Origin: Paenibacillus sambharensis | GTDB taxonomy: Bacteria > Bacillota > Bacilli > Paenibacillales > Paenibacillaceae | Assembly (NCBI RefSeq): GCF_003233845.1 | Contig: NZ_QKRB01000028.1 | Span: forward strand, 124,001 to 188,000 | Length of the DNA: 64,000 bases | Direction: 5' to 3' | Position numbers and translations under genes: made by a program | Notes under the pieces: generated by a model | Seen by the model: the letters and a program-made list of their open reading frames with translations, nothing else | Told to the model about the DNA's origin: nothing | Databases searched by the model: none | Shown: positions 16,233 to 25,290 of the stretch, piece after piece | How the letters are laid out: every line of letters starts with the position of its first letter | Numbering within the stretch: the stretch's first letter is position 1

Positions 16233-17708
16233 ATGTCAGATAATAAAGCGGTGGTAAAGATAGGATGGAACTTTGATAACAGCTATGTACAGCTCCCGGA
16301 ATCATTTTATACCAGACAGGAACCAATGCCGGTTCGTGCACCAGGGTTGGCAGTTCTAAACGAGACGTTGGCGGAATCGCTAGGACTTGATGCGGATGCT
16401 TTAAAGAGCCATGAAGGGCTCGCGGTTCTTGCTGGTAATAGAGTGCCTGACGGTGCTGAACCTCTCGCGCAGGCTTATGCCGGACATCAGTTCGGACATT
16501 TCACCATGCTTGGCGACGGTAGAGCAGTGCTCCTGGGGGAACAGGTTACACCAGAAGGCAGCCGGGTGGATATACAGCTGAAGGGGCCAGGCAGAACACC
16601 TTATTCACGCAGGGGCGACGGGCGGGCGGCACTCGGCCCGATGCTACGTGAGTATATCATTAGTGAAGCGATGCATGCCCTAGGAATACCGACTACGCGC
16701 AGTCTGGCTGTAATTACAACAGGGGAACCGGTATTTCGTGAACAAGAGCTGCCTGGCGCCATACTTACCCGGACTGCCTCTAGTCATATTCGTGTCGGGA
16801 CCTTTCAATATGCTGCTAATATGGGCACAGGACAGGACTTGAGAGCCTTGGCTGACTATACTTTGCAGAGGCATTATCCGGATATCGCAGCAGATGATGA
16901 CCGTTACTTAAATTTGCTGCGGGCTGTGATCAAGCGGCAGGCTGCGCTGATAGCACAGTGGCAGCTGGTGGGCTTCATTCATGGCGTCATGAACACGGAT
17001 AACATGACCATAAGCGGCGAGACGATTGACTATGGTCCCTGCGCGTTCATGAACGCTTTCGACCCGGCTACCGTGTTCAGCTCTATCGACACACAGGGAA
17101 GATACGCTTACGGCAATCAGCCGCCTATTGCGGCATGGAATTTGTCGAGATTTGCGGAATCACTGCTGCCGCTGCTCCATCATGACGAGGATCAAGCCGT
17201 CAAGCTGGCGGAAGAAGCGATCTCCGACTTCCCAGGTTTATACCATGGGTACTGGCTCGCGGGCATGAGGGCGAAGCTGGGTATTCGGAATGAAGAAGAG
17301 GAAGATGAGACACTTATCAAGGATCTGCTGGGTATGATGCGTGAACACCGTACTGATTATACGAACACCTTCCGGGCGCTTACCCATGACAGAATAGAAG
17401 AGACTGGCCTGGCCAATGCAGAGCAGTTCGGCAAGTGGTATGAGCGTTGGAAGGCAAGACTCGGGGGGCAGCAGGACGCATGGGAAGCTTCCCGCGAGCT
17501 GATGCGGTCCGCCAACCCGGCCGTCATTCCGCGTAATCACCGGGTCGAAGAGGCGCTGGATGCTGCCGTTAAGGACGGAGACTACAGCGTCATGGAGCGG
17601 CTGCTCGAAGCTTTAAAGCATCCGTATGCGCATAATGAGTTACAGGGCGACTACTGTACGCCGCCCGAGCCGTCAGAGCGTCCTTACCGTACCTACTGCG
17701 GTACATGA
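16233..17708 (+). CDS. selO: Protein adenylyltransferase SelO (YdiU/UPF0061)
   Basis: Protein of 491 residues, standard for bacterial SelO. SelO is a pseudokinase that binds ATP upside down and transfers AMP to Ser, Thr or Tyr of target proteins, linked to redox stress in E. coli. Family landmarks are [18 protein letters not shown], the [20 protein letters not shown] block, the active-site region [20 protein letters not shown] and a conserved C-terminal cysteine (YRTYCGT). I chose the ATG at 16233 because AAGGCGG precedes it; an in-frame ATG at 16191 lacks a site. Monocistronic, flanked by its own promoter and terminator. Confidence 0.95.
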   Translation: MSDNKAVVKIGWNFDNSYVQLPESFYTRQEPMPVRAPGLAVLNETLAESLGLDADALKSHEGLAVLAGNRVPDGAEPLAQAYAGHQFGHFTMLGDGRAVLLGEQVTPEGSRVDIQLKGPGRTPYSRRGDGRAALGPMLREYIISEAMHALGIPTTRSLAVITTGEPVFREQELPGAILTRTASSHIRVGTFQYAANMGTGQDLRALADYTLQRHYPDIAADDDRYLNLLRAVIKRQAALIAQWQLVGFIHGVMNTDNMTISGETIDYGPCAFMNAFDPATVFSSIDTQGRYAYGNQPPIAAWNLSRFAESLLPLLHHDEDQAVKLAEEAISDFPGLYHGYWLAGMRAKLGIRNEEEEDETLIKDLLGMMREHRTDYTNTFRALTHDRIEETGLANAEQFGKWYERWKARLGGQQDAWEASRELMRSANPAVIPRNHRVEEALDAAVKDGDYSVMERLLEALKHPYAHNELQGDYCTPPEPSERPYRTYCGT

Positions 17709-17718
17709 TCGCAGAATG

Positions 17719-17762
17719 AAAGGGAGAAAGGGCATAATAATTGCCTTTTCTCCCTTTTTTCA
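17719..17762 (+). terminator. Terminator after selO
   Basis: Stem of 16 pairs with one G-U (17719-17734 with 17742-17757), six-base loop, then a T run. Confidence 0.88.
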
Positions 17763-17853
17763 TTATTCCGTATGACTTTACTCATAATGGAAGACTGTTT
17801 CGTTATGATAGAATGGAAGGAAGAATCCATGTTAGTCAGGAGGAATTGTAATA

Positions 17854-18390
17854 ATGAAGAAGCTGTTGATCGGGGTTACAGGATTGGTTGTTGTAGCATT
17901 GGGGGTGTTGGTCTGGTCGTTAAACTCGGGCAGCAGCGGGGCCGATCATGCTGGGAGTGAGGATATTACAAAACTCGTCGCTGATTTAAGTAAAGGTGAT
18001 ATTAAAGCACAGTCCGCCTCGATCGATTCCCATCAGCTCATTGTCATAAACAGCGATAACACTGAGTCAACCTACGAGCTTCCCAAGGATGAATTTTTTG
18101 TCTCCATTGCTCCTTACATCAATGATACTCATCCCTGCGCGATCCATAACCTGGCTACCTGCCGGGGTGAAATGAAGAATGAGAAGTTTGATGTGTTGAT
18201 TGTAGATTTGGAAGGCAGCGTCGTCTTGAGCGAGACCATGCAGTCCCAAGCTAACGGATTTGTGGACCTGTGGCTGCCGCGAGACCGGAAGTACCGGGTA
18301 ACCATCACGTATGGAGACAAGACTGCTACGTCGGAAATTTCTACATTTGAAAATGACAACACCTGTATAGCGGATATGCAGCTAGTGTAG
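17854..18390 (+). CDS. CueP family metal-binding protein
   Basis: Protein of 178 residues. An N-terminal helix (residues 4-22) tethers or exports it; no lipobox cysteine is present. The CueP signature is seen: CAIHNLATCRGEM (Cys95, His98, Cys103) and a late Cys171 in the C-terminal strand, which together make the copper-binding triad or tetrad of the family. In Salmonella CueP is a periplasmic copper store under CueR control; the Gram-positive version should act at the outer face of the membrane. AGGAGGAATTGTAATA precedes the ATG. No copper pump or regulator lies next to it. Confidence 0.85.
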   Translation: MKKLLIGVTGLVVVALGVLVWSLNSGSSGADHAGSEDITKLVADLSKGDIKAQSASIDSHQLIVINSDNTESTYELPKDEFFVSIAPYINDTHPCAIHNLATCRGEMKNEKFDVLIVDLEGSVVLSETMQSQANGFVDLWLPRDRKYRVTITYGDKTATSEISTFENDNTCIADMQLV

Positions 18391-18419
18391 ACAACAGCAT
18401 AATTGCACACCACTTTTTA

Positions 18420-18466
18420 ACGGTCCCCAGCGCAGAAGATTTAGCGCCGCTTGGGGGCCGTTTTTG
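18420..18466 (+). terminator. Probable terminator after cueP-like gene
   Basis: Imperfect hairpin pairing ACGGTCCCCAGCG (from 18420) with CGCTTGGGGGCCGT, followed by TTTTT. Confidence 0.6.
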
Positions 18467-18653
18467 GTAGGTTGCTGACTGTCCATTAACTGTAAAAAAG
18501 TATGTGGAAAACAACGCCATTATCAAGGATAACCATTGTGTTTGGATACGAAGATGAAAAATAGAACGCACATCTTCTTGTTTCATTCGTCTCACAACGG
18601 TTAATAAGATCACGTAACAGGAAAACAACACCATACAAAAGGAGGAATTAGAA

Positions 18654-18989
18654 ATGGCTGACAAAAACAAAAACAACATGACGGTGAATGAAGCAGGGCG
18701 CAAAGGCGGCGAGGCTACTTCCGAATCTCATGGCAGAGAGTTCTATCAAGAGATCGGTAAGAAGGGCGGCGAAGCCACTTCCGATTCCCACGGTAAAGAG
18801 TTCTATCAAGAGATTGGTAAGAAGGGCGGCGAGTCCACTTCTGATTCCCATGATAAGGAATTCTACCAGGAGATCGGCTCTAAAGGCGGCCGTGCACGCG
18901 CTGACCAAGACGGCGAAGACGGCAAGATGAGCTTGGAGGAAGCGGGCCGCAAAGGCGGAGAAAGAAGCCGCGGAGGCAACCGCGACTAA
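18654..18989 (+). CDS. GsiB-like general stress protein (KGG repeats)
   Basis: Very hydrophilic protein of 111 residues, made of an NEAGRKGGEATSESHGREFYQ-type unit repeated every 20 residues at about residues 14-77, and closing with SLEEAGRKGGERSRGG. This is the KGG/GsiB pattern, related to plant group-1 LEA proteins that protect against drying and other stress. B. subtilis gsiB is controlled by sigma B; I do not see a clear sigma-B promoter here. AGGAGGAATTAGAA precedes the ATG. The gene is monocistronic. Confidence 0.92.
   Translation: MADKNKNNMTVNEAGRKGGEATSESHGREFYQEIGKKGGEATSDSHGKEFYQEIGKKGGESTSDSHDKEFYQEIGSKGGRARADQDGEDGKMSLEEAGRKGGERSRGGNRD
18703..18882 (+). repeat. Three tandem 60-bp repeats inside the gsiB-like gene
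   Basis: Units of 60 bp encode the 20-residue KGG motif. Copies 1-3 differ at a few bases each, mostly at third positions. Repeat number can vary between strains by recombination. Confidence 0.85.
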
Positions 18990-19139
18990 CATAAAGCAAT
19001 CAGGAAACCCAATAGGACTGGTGCGATAACAACTTCCTAGAATATACACCACGAGAGTATCACCGTTGGGACTGACACGGTGGAATGAAGCGAGGAGACA
19101 AAAGCTGATGAATCAAGCTGATAAATATAGCTGGCTTTG

Positions 19140-19174
19140 AGCCTGCAATCTGAAAGATGATTGCAGGCTTTTTG
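19140..19174 (+). terminator. Hairpin terminator
   Basis: Perfect 10-bp stem (19140-19149 with 19160-19169) followed by TTTTTG; probably the end of the gsiB-like transcript. Confidence 0.8.
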
Positions 19175-19291
19175 CTGTCATTGTAATAGAAATTATCCGT
19201 TTCTTCAGGCCAGAAACAGGGTTTGACGAAGGACGCATCGAGGAACAGCATAATTATCAATCGTAGACATATAGGTAAAAGCTAATTATTC

Positions 19292-19331
19292 AATCGTACA
19301 TAAGTCTTATGCACTTATGTACGATTTTTCT
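19292..19331. terminator. Bidirectional-looking terminator hairpin
   Basis: Perfect 14-bp stem (19292-19305 with 19313-19326) with a seven-base loop and a T run on the plus strand. On the minus strand it lies just beyond the excalibur gene stop and may end that transcript as well. Confidence 0.7.
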
Positions 19332-19347
19332 ATGTATTAAGCGCCTG

Positions 19348-19602
19348 TCACTTCTCGCAAGCGATTCCGTCCTTATCACGGTCGCTCTTCTTGTTGGCAT
19401 CGTATAATTCCTTGGAGACATGCGGCTTGTGCTTGGTCTTGCCGCCTTTATTCTTGGTGCTTGACGACTTGGCGACACCACCAGGGTAATCCTTGTTAAG
19501 CTCTTTACAATTCTTGTAGGTCTTTGCCTGATCGGCGGCATTAACCGGTACAGTGCCTATACATAACGCAGCGGCTATTAGTGCGATCATGAACTTCTTC
19601 AT
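19348..19602 (-). CDS. Secreted excalibur calcium-binding domain protein
   Basis: Protein of 84 residues. A Sec signal peptide (KKFMIALIAAALCIGTVPVNA, cleavage near residue 21) is followed by the excalibur domain: YKNCKELNKDYPGGVA at the start and DRDKDGIACEK at the end. The DxDxDGxxCE loop and the two cysteines are the family hallmark. Such domains sit at the cell surface, often in nucleases. Here the domain stands alone. I chose the ATG at 19602 because GGAGAGG precedes it on the minus strand. Confidence 0.88.
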   Translation of the reverse strand: MKKFMIALIAAALCIGTVPVNAADQAKTYKNCKELNKDYPGGVAKSSSTKNKGGKTKHKPHVSKELYDANKKSDRDKDGIACEK

Positions 19603-19725
19603 CTTGCACCTCTCCATTTCTTGATTCACGGGATTTCAGTCGACTTTCCGCCTTGAACATGTGGTAATGTAATATTATCATCAAGGTGGCAAGTATGGCA
19701 AAGGAAATGAGGGATCACAGGTCTT

Positions 19726-20385
19726 ATGATCAAAGCGGTTATTTTTGATTTTGATGGTACCATTCTGGATACGGAAACACCGTGGTATGATGTCTTCTGC
19801 GAGATATACAAGGAGCACGGCGCCGCATTCAGCCGGGAGATTTGGGGGACGGCTGTTGGCACCCAGGGAACGGATCTTTACGCGCCGCTTGAGCAAATGC
19901 TTGGCAGGCAGCTTGACCGTGCCGAGCTTAAGCGGTCTCAATATCAGAAGCACGAAGCCATCTTGGAGCAGCAGGACATCAGAGAAGGTGTCAAGAAGTA
20001 TCTGGATGATGCGAGAAGGCTGGGCCTCAGGATTGGCCTGGCTTCCAGCTCTGAACGCAAGTGGGTGACCGGGTTCTTGCAAAAGCACGGACTCTTGGGT
20101 TATTTCGATGTGCTGCGGACCAGGGATGATGTAGTGAGAGTGAAGCCAGATCCAGAGCTCTACATACAAGCATTGCAAGCACTCGGCGTCACGAACGGGG
20201 AAGCAATCGCAATCGAAGACTCGCCGAACGGGGTGCGTGCTGCAGCAAGAGCAGGGCTGTGCTGTATTGCAGTACCTAACCCAAGCACAGCTGAGCTGCT
20301 GTTTGACGAGTTTAACGGCGTTAGAGTGGATTCATTAACCAGCATTAGTCTGGAAGAAGCCATATTAAAATTCACGATAATGTAG
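19726..20385 (+). CDS. HAD superfamily phosphatase (beta-phosphoglucomutase-like)
   Basis: Cytosolic protein of 219 residues with the complete HAD motif set. Motif I is DFDGTILDTE (Asp8 nucleophile, Asp10), motif II is GLASSSERKWV, motif III is the Lys in RVKPDPELYIQAL, and motif IV is AIEDSPNGVRAA. A helical cap follows motif I (subclass I, PGM-like). It probably removes phosphate from, or moves it within, a sugar phosphate or nucleotide; the substrate is unclear. Divergent from the excalibur gene and followed by its own terminator. Confidence 0.9.
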   Translation: MIKAVIFDFDGTILDTETPWYDVFCEIYKEHGAAFSREIWGTAVGTQGTDLYAPLEQMLGRQLDRAELKRSQYQKHEAILEQQDIREGVKKYLDDARRLGLRIGLASSSERKWVTGFLQKHGLLGYFDVLRTRDDVVRVKPDPELYIQALQALGVTNGEAIAIEDSPNGVRAAARAGLCCIAVPNPSTAELLFDEFNGVRVDSLTSISLEEAILKFTIM

Positions 20386-20419
20386 AAGCAGCGACAAAGC
20401 AGAAGATAATTTGACTGTG

Positions 20420-20465
20420 CCAAACGGATGCCGCTAAAGACAGGGCATCCGTTTGGTATATTTTG
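20420..20465 (+). terminator. Terminator after HAD phosphatase gene
   Basis: Perfect 13-bp stem (20420-20432 with 20444-20456) followed by TATATTTT. Confidence 0.8.
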
Positions 20466-20561
20466 CATACAAAAAAATGGTGTCTGTAGCAATTTAGCAG
20501 GGTTTGTCCATGCATGAGCGGTGGTAAGAACAAAAGAATACCTGGGTTGAAAAAGAGGTGA

Positions 20562-20885
20562 ATGATTATCCATACTCCAAAAGGCAATGTGATCTACAGG
20601 AAGAAGGAAGGCCGTAGAAGCTATAAGGTGATCAAATTTACGAAGTGCCAGTTAATCATTCATGACCGGCAAGTTCTTGTTCCAATATTGAACGATACGA
20701 TGGTTTCAATATGGTATATTGCAGGGTCGATCTGTTTCTTCTACCCGGTTAGTAAGGACACAGGTGTACTGTTGTTCTTGCTGGGCAGCATACAGCTGTT
20801 TACCCGCAACCTCATCAGGATTATGAAGTCATTCCAAATCAAGATGGCATCAGATAACAGAAACAACAGCCGTAAGACCGAGTGA
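20562..20885 (+). CDS. Small membrane protein, unknown
   Basis: Protein of 107 residues. A basic N-terminal third (VIYRKKEGRRSYKVIKF) precedes two adjacent hydrophobic segments at about residues 47-63 and 66-82 (IWYIAGSICFFYPV, GVLLFLLGSIQLF), then a polar tail. AAGAGGTG precedes the ATG. No family recognised. Confidence 0.6.
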   Translation: MIIHTPKGNVIYRKKEGRRSYKVIKFTKCQLIIHDRQVLVPILNDTMVSIWYIAGSICFFYPVSKDTGVLLFLLGSIQLFTRNLIRIMKSFQIKMASDNRNNSRKTE

Positions 20886-21076
20886 TTGTGCAGATATCCC
20901 CTGTATTCTAACAACGCCAGCCTGACTGATGCGCGTCCTCAGGAAAAAAAACTTGTGAACCAAGTAAATATCAACGGGTAATTCAGGGATTCCCCCGACA
21001 TACAAGGAGCGGTTCGCATATTACAATAGAAGTAATGATTCATCCCGCTGCAGCTTTAGAAACAGGAGGAACGGCC

Positions 21077-21520
21077 ATGGATGAAGTGACGCGAAAGGTT
21101 ATAGACAGAATACTGGATGAACTGAGAAACACGGCTTCTAGTGATCTAGCAGCCTTAGCTTGGAAGGATGAGGAAGGGCGGCGCATCCGGTGGATTGCTG
21201 CATCCGGAAACCGTAACGAGCGATTTAGACGCATGGCTCTGAAACCGGGCAAGGGAATTACAGGGGAAGTGCTGCGCGCTGGCCGAATGGTAGTGATTGC
21301 GCAAGCCGCTGGAGATACAGAAAGTACAGCTTGTGATCATCCGATCATGCTGGCTGAACAATTGCAATCGGCAGTTGCCATCCCGGTATTAATTGATCAT
21401 AAAGCTTACGGCGTTCTGCTGCTCGGCAATCGGTCATCGCCTCTGGACGCCGATGCGCTCCTGTCAGCAGCCGGGTCGGTGACCGAACAGCTGTCAAGAC
21501 TATTTAAGCCTGCAGGATAA
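21077..21520 (+). CDS. GAF domain protein
   Basis: Protein of 147 residues consisting almost entirely of one GAF domain. Recognisable parts are RIRWIAASGNRNERFRRM, the PGKGITGEVLRAGRMVV block and AIPVLIDHKAYGVLLLGNR. GAF domains bind small ligands such as nucleotides, nitrate or oxidised cofactors. Standalone forms resemble NreA-type sensors, but no kinase or regulator gene is adjacent. AGGAGG stands seven bases ahead of the ATG at 21077. Followed by a strong terminator. Confidence 0.85.
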   Translation: MDEVTRKVIDRILDELRNTASSDLAALAWKDEEGRRIRWIAASGNRNERFRRMALKPGKGITGEVLRAGRMVVIAQAAGDTESTACDHPIMLAEQLQSAVAIPVLIDHKAYGVLLLGNRSSPLDADALLSAAGSVTEQLSRLFKPAG

Positions 21521-21523
21521 CTG

Positions 21524-21562
21524 TAAGGGAATAATGCGGAGTTCGCATTATTCCCTTATTTT
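21524..21562 (+). terminator. Terminator after GAF gene
   Basis: Perfect 15-bp stem (21524-21538 with 21544-21558), five-base loop, then TTTTG. Confidence 0.9.
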
Positions 21563-21624
21563 GTGCGATCAAGCGATTGCCCTTGCCGCCTGTCGGGTAA
21601 TACCTGTTTTAGGAGGTGACTGAG

Positions 21625-21855
21625 ATGGCAGGAGATAATGAACATACCGTTCCCTTACATACAGATGAGCTGCTTCGAGTACTGGAGAGGACCCTCGAGA
21701 TTGAGAACGAGCTGCTGAGAACCTACGTCATTGCTTCGGAGAGAATTCAGGATAATGAGGAGCTTCGGGTTCGCTTGCAGAACTTTGCGGAAGGCAATGC
21801 CAAGAGGACACGCCAGCTAATTGATGAAATTAATCACATCAAAGGCCAATTGTAA
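21625..21855 (+). CDS. Small helical protein, unknown
   Basis: Protein of 76 residues predicted to form two amphipathic helices (LLRVLERTLEIENELLRTYVIA and LRVRLQNFAEGNAKRTRQLIDEI). This resembles half of a ferritin-like four-helix bundle, but no metal-ligand motif is seen. AGGAGG at 21611-21616 lies eight bases ahead of the ATG at 21625. Function unknown. Confidence 0.7.
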   Translation: MAGDNEHTVPLHTDELLRVLERTLEIENELLRTYVIASERIQDNEELRVRLQNFAEGNAKRTRQLIDEINHIKGQL

Positions 21856-21900
21856 CCCCAGGCGCAATTAAGACACGACAACAATACCAATATGCAGCTT

Positions 21901-21944
21901 ATAGAACCGGCCCGATTACCAATTGTAATCGGGTCGATTCTATA
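21901..21944. repeat. Long imperfect inverted repeat
   Basis: A 19-bp stem with two G-U or mismatched pairs around CCCGATTAC-CAATT-GTAATCGGG. No T run follows, so it may be a weak terminator or an mRNA structure ahead of the DedA gene. Confidence 0.5.
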
Positions 21945-21976
21945 TGGTTTCCGCAAATCTAGAGGAGGGTGTGTGT

Positions 21977-22606
21977 ATGCAGAACTGGATTACCGATTTC
22001 ATGGAGTCCTACGGATATTTCGGCATATTTCTTCTAATAGCGCTTGAAAATGTGTTCCCGCCGATTCCTTCGGAAATCATTCTCACCTTTGGCGGTTTTA
22101 TGACTTCATCTTCAGAACTTCATATATGGGGTGTTGTCGCGGCTTCAACCGCCGGATCCGTTGCTGGTGCTTTGTGCATCTATGGTGTTGGAAGAATGCT
22201 GTCAACGAGCAGGCTGGAGGAGATGGTCCAACGTCATCACAGTCTGCTACGCGTGAAGCCGGAGAATATCCGCAAAGCACAAGCATGGTTTGACCGGCAT
22301 GGCATGCCAGCTGTATTCTTCTGCCGTCTGCTGCCGCTGGTCCGCAGCCTGATATCCATCCCAGCAGGGAGCGCGTCGATGAACCTCATTGCCTTCATTC
22401 TGCTGACAACACTCGGTTCCTTGATATGGAATACGGCACTCGTATACTTGGGAGCGGCTGTCGGTTCTTCATGGAACGAGATTACAAGCTATCTGGATAT
22501 CTATTCTAATATCGTGTACGGACTAATTGGTTTAAGCCTAGCTGTCTTCGGGTTTCTGTATATCCGCAGGAAAAAGCAGAACAGCCGCAGTAAGGAACAA
22601 AATTAA
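21977..22606 (+). CDS. DedA family membrane protein (second copy)
   Basis: Protein of 209 residues with about five membrane segments. Motifs are ENVFPPIPSEIILTFGGF near residues 23-40 and FFCRLLPLVRSLISIPAGSASM near 115-136, with the essential arginines. This is the SNARE-associated DedA/YngC-like branch, distinct from the copy at 5060. The AGGAGGGTGTGTGT site places the start at ATG 21977. Likely role is lipid-carrier translocation or envelope stress tolerance, inferred from family. Confidence 0.88.
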   Translation: MQNWITDFMESYGYFGIFLLIALENVFPPIPSEIILTFGGFMTSSSELHIWGVVAASTAGSVAGALCIYGVGRMLSTSRLEEMVQRHHSLLRVKPENIRKAQAWFDRHGMPAVFFCRLLPLVRSLISIPAGSASMNLIAFILLTTLGSLIWNTALVYLGAAVGSSWNEITSYLDIYSNIVYGLIGLSLAVFGFLYIRRKKQNSRSKEQN

Positions 22607-22698
22607 GGCCGCGACTGAATTAAGAGTTGACCTTAAAGCTGCTTGAAGGTGTATGATTTAACCATACAAATTTAAGCAGAACTGGAGGACACATTACG

Positions 22699-23499
22699 AT
22701 GAATAAACCTTACTTCAAGTTTGACGGCGGCTTTATTATGGTGCCCTGGGATCAATTCGACGAGGCTGTTGAATGGTATGGTGAAAAGATGGGTTGGCAA
22801 TTGAAGGGCACCGCAGATACCCCCGTTGGCAGGAAGGCCTTCTTCGGGCTTCCCGGCATGGGACAGGCTAATCTCAAGGCTTTCGAAAGCGGGATTGATC
22901 ATTTTACACGTGATGGATACGAGGAAGGACACTGCAGATTCTGCTTTCAGACAGGTAATCTGGATAATGCTTTAGTTTATTTCAAGGAACAGGGTGTGAC
23001 ATGTTCAGACCCAGTGGTAATGCCTGATGGCAGCCGGTCCGCGGACATAACAGCGTTTGGCGGAATTAGACTTTCCCTGAATGAAGACCGCAGCCTTGAT
23101 GGACAGTTTCCTGATTCGCGTGTAATTCAGTTTGCTTCCAAACCATTGTGGCTGGGTGTAAGCAGGCTCAATAACGCAATTGAATGGTATGGACGTTACC
23201 TTGGATTAGCCCTTTCTGATACGGACTACTCAGACAAAGGCTTCGCTTTGATGCAGGATGACAGAGAAGGATGGGACGTGGCTTGGCTGCAGCAGGTCGA
23301 TATGACGCCCGGTCAGCCCAAGGCGAACCCGGGAGCGCGACTGTATTTTCACATAGAGAGTCAGGAAGACTTTAACCAGGCGAATACATGGCTTAAGAAT
23401 GAGGGGATTGAAGTTTCGGATAGTGTGGGAGAACGCTGGCAGGGATTTCACTTCTACGACCCGGATGGCAACCGCTTGAATGTGTGGACTTATTATTAA
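22699..23499 (+). CDS. VOC family protein (two glyoxalase-like domains)
   Basis: Protein of 266 residues holding two vicinal-oxygen-chelate modules, about residues 5-130 and 150-266. Each has a betaalphabetabetabeta pattern and an acidic last strand (FHFYDPDGNRLNVWTY in the second). Putative metal ligands of the second half include the Glu or Asp in DPDGN. Substrate unknown; such proteins include glyoxalases, dioxygenases and antibiotic-binding proteins. GGAGGACACATTACG precedes the ATG. The MerR regulator gene starts about 19 bp after its stop, so the two form an operon. Confidence 0.85.
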   Translation: MNKPYFKFDGGFIMVPWDQFDEAVEWYGEKMGWQLKGTADTPVGRKAFFGLPGMGQANLKAFESGIDHFTRDGYEEGHCRFCFQTGNLDNALVYFKEQGVTCSDPVVMPDGSRSADITAFGGIRLSLNEDRSLDGQFPDSRVIQFASKPLWLGVSRLNNAIEWYGRYLGLALSDTDYSDKGFALMQDDREGWDVAWLQQVDMTPGQPKANPGARLYFHIESQEDFNQANTWLKNEGIEVSDSVGERWQGFHFYDPDGNRLNVWTYY

Positions 23500-23517
23500 G
23501 TGACAGGGGAGATACAG

Positions 23518-24303
23518 GTGCAGGGAAAAATGACGATTCAGGCGTTCTCAGACCGGACCGGTCTCCCTGCCAGTACGCTGCGTTATTACGAGAAGGAAGG
23601 TCTGCTCATACCGGACATACGGGCCGATAACGGCTACCGCCTCTATAACGAAAGTCAGGTCCCGCGAGCCATCAAGCTTCATTCTCTGCGACAAGCAGGG
23701 GTAAGTCTAGCCGAACTGAAGGCGTATCTTGCGGCAGAGCGAGCCGAACAGGCGGATTGGCTTGAGAAGTGGCGGCAGGATATCGATTCCAAGATCCAAT
23801 CACTGAACGCAGCCAAACAATATTTGCACGGCATCAAAAGTCAGGATGAGCATGTTCGGCTGGTAAAATGGGATACGCCTGTTCATATGCTCTGGTTCCG
23901 CAGCCGGGTCGAGCGCAAGCTGAATCCATTCGTAAAGGCCATTGATGAAGGGGCAGAGATGTTGAGCAGCTATGATCTATTACACACTCAGGAAGCATTC
24001 ATCCGGCAGATCCAGATGGATGGGGATGAGATGCTGGGGATTATTGGTTATCGCCTTCGCGGCAAGCATGCCATTCCAGATGAATTGCAGAAGGCTGGTG
24101 CCTTCATTGAAGCGGTATCCCCGGCATTATTCGTATCGCTCGACTGTCTGTCTAATGATCCTTACGCATGCTTTGGTCATATGCTGGTTCTGCAGTCCTT
24201 CGGCTTTGAACCAGCTGGTCCCAGTATGGAGAGACATTACTTGAACGATAAGCTTCATTATGAAGTGATGATACCGGTTGTGTACGGGACACCAAAGCTG
24301 TAG
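23518..24303 (+). CDS. MerR family transcriptional regulator with GyrI-like ligand domain
   Basis: Protein of 261 residues. The N-terminal MerR winged helix is clear (TIQAFSDRTGLPASTLRYYEKEGLL, then RADNGYRLYNE), followed by the dimerisation helix. The C-terminal 130 residues resemble a multidrug-binding GyrI-like/effector domain as in BltR or TipA relatives. I chose GTG 23518 because AGGGGAGATACAG precedes it; an ATG at 23530 is the alternative. Cotranscribed with the VOC gene, it may sense a compound that the VOC protein handles. Confidence 0.87.
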   Translation: MQGKMTIQAFSDRTGLPASTLRYYEKEGLLIPDIRADNGYRLYNESQVPRAIKLHSLRQAGVSLAELKAYLAAERAEQADWLEKWRQDIDSKIQSLNAAKQYLHGIKSQDEHVRLVKWDTPVHMLWFRSRVERKLNPFVKAIDEGAEMLSSYDLLHTQEAFIRQIQMDGDEMLGIIGYRLRGKHAIPDELQKAGAFIEAVSPALFVSLDCLSNDPYACFGHMLVLQSFGFEPAGPSMERHYLNDKLHYEVMIPVVYGTPKL

Positions 24304-24326
24304 CTGCTGCATGGACAGCTGGTCTG

Positions 24327-25118
24327 CTATACAATATGATAAACTGGTCCAGATGGAATATAATGCACCGGGATATCCCGGTGCTTGTTTTGGATAAGCC
24401 TCGCTAGATAACGCATTCCCGGCTCCTCGCTTTCGGCATGCCCCAGCGTCATCAGTGTCTTATTCCAGCCTTGATGCGCCGCATCCCTTACATATTCTGG
24501 TGTTTCCCACTCAGGGCCTTCTCCTGCCAGGACAAGATCGAGCCGCTTGTCTTGCAATAGAGGGATAGCCATTGCGCCGCCTCCCCGGTAGCCAACCAAT
24601 ACGCCGATCCGGCTGTAAGTGCCGGATAACTGTCCGGACACCCGCAGATAAGCAAGACCAAGCTTACTCTTGATATAGGACCCGAGTTCAGGCAGATTCA
24701 TACCGGGAATCTGAAGTACGGCAGCAGCCGGCAGCACTTCTTCAACATACCGCTCCCAGCCGAGAGATTCGAGCAATCCCGTCATGATGATATCTGGTTC
24801 ATGCTTATGGCAGTGGTCATGGCAGCGGTAGACCGCGAGCCCGGATTCTTCAAGGAGCCGGCGCTTGGTTCGATATACCGGATCATTCTCGTCCAAGCGG
24901 TGGGCGTGGTGACTGTAATATAAACCCTCGTGGACGATCAGAAGATTAGCGCCCAGCTTCAAGGCCTGTTCAATCACGTGCTGTGTGGGCATGAAGGCTG
25001 TGGCAATTGCTGTTATAGCGGTATCCGGCAGGCCTGTTTCCAGCTTGTCGACGCCGAGGCGATCGGAGCAGGCAGGTAAAACCAAGCCATCGGTCACTTC
25101 ACGAATGGTCGTTAACAT
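24327..25118 (-). CDS. Nif3-like dinuclear metal-centre protein
   Basis: Protein of 263 residues of the Nif3/YqfO family. Conserved metal ligands include LLIVHEGLYYSHH at about residues 59-71, the YRCHDHCHKHEPD segment and the C-terminal GHAESEEPGMRYLA (His, Glu). Family members form toroidal hexamers with two metals per subunit; proposed roles include GTP cyclohydrolase-like or regulatory functions. AAAGGAAGCTGCTG precedes the ATG at 25118 (minus strand). It converges on the MerR gene, 23 bp apart. Confidence 0.87.
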   Translation of the reverse strand: MLTTIREVTDGLVLPACSDRLGVDKLETGLPDTAITAIATAFMPTQHVIEQALKLGANLLIVHEGLYYSHHAHRLDENDPVYRTKRRLLEESGLAVYRCHDHCHKHEPDIIMTGLLESLGWERYVEEVLPAAAVLQIPGMNLPELGSYIKSKLGLAYLRVSGQLSGTYSRIGVLVGYRGGGAMAIPLLQDKRLDLVLAGEGPEWETPEYVRDAAHQGWNKTLMTLGHAESEEPGMRYLARLIQNKHRDIPVHYIPSGPVYHIV

Positions 25119-25290
25119 CAGCAGCTTCCTTTCTAACGGAAGAGTCAGGGTTTAAATAGCGAATGGAACGGATGTTGATACCGATTATATCACCTTCATT
25201 TTAGGCACGGGCAGGGCGTTTAGGCAGGTGAACTATAGGATTTACTTCGTAAAACTTAGTTCCTGCTGTACGGGAGGTCTGTATCGTTAA

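Larger units (their letters stand above)
18990..19347. other. Intergenic gap with two terminator hairpins
   Basis: No convincing gene in this 358-bp stretch. It holds two hairpins listed separately and a weaker inverted repeat (TCACCGT near 19059 with ACGGTGG near 19076). Confidence 0.5.

Noticed and set aside
18703-18882. Tandem repeats considered as a CRISPR array
   Set aside because: Units are contiguous 60-bp coding repeats without spacers, inside a GsiB-like gene.
18648-19052. A 134-codon minus-strand frame with tandem repeats
   Set aside because: The repeats are simply the complement of the gsiB-like 60-bp units.
19681-20178. A 165-codon minus-strand frame
   Set aside because: Antisense to the HAD phosphatase gene, which has all catalytic motifs.
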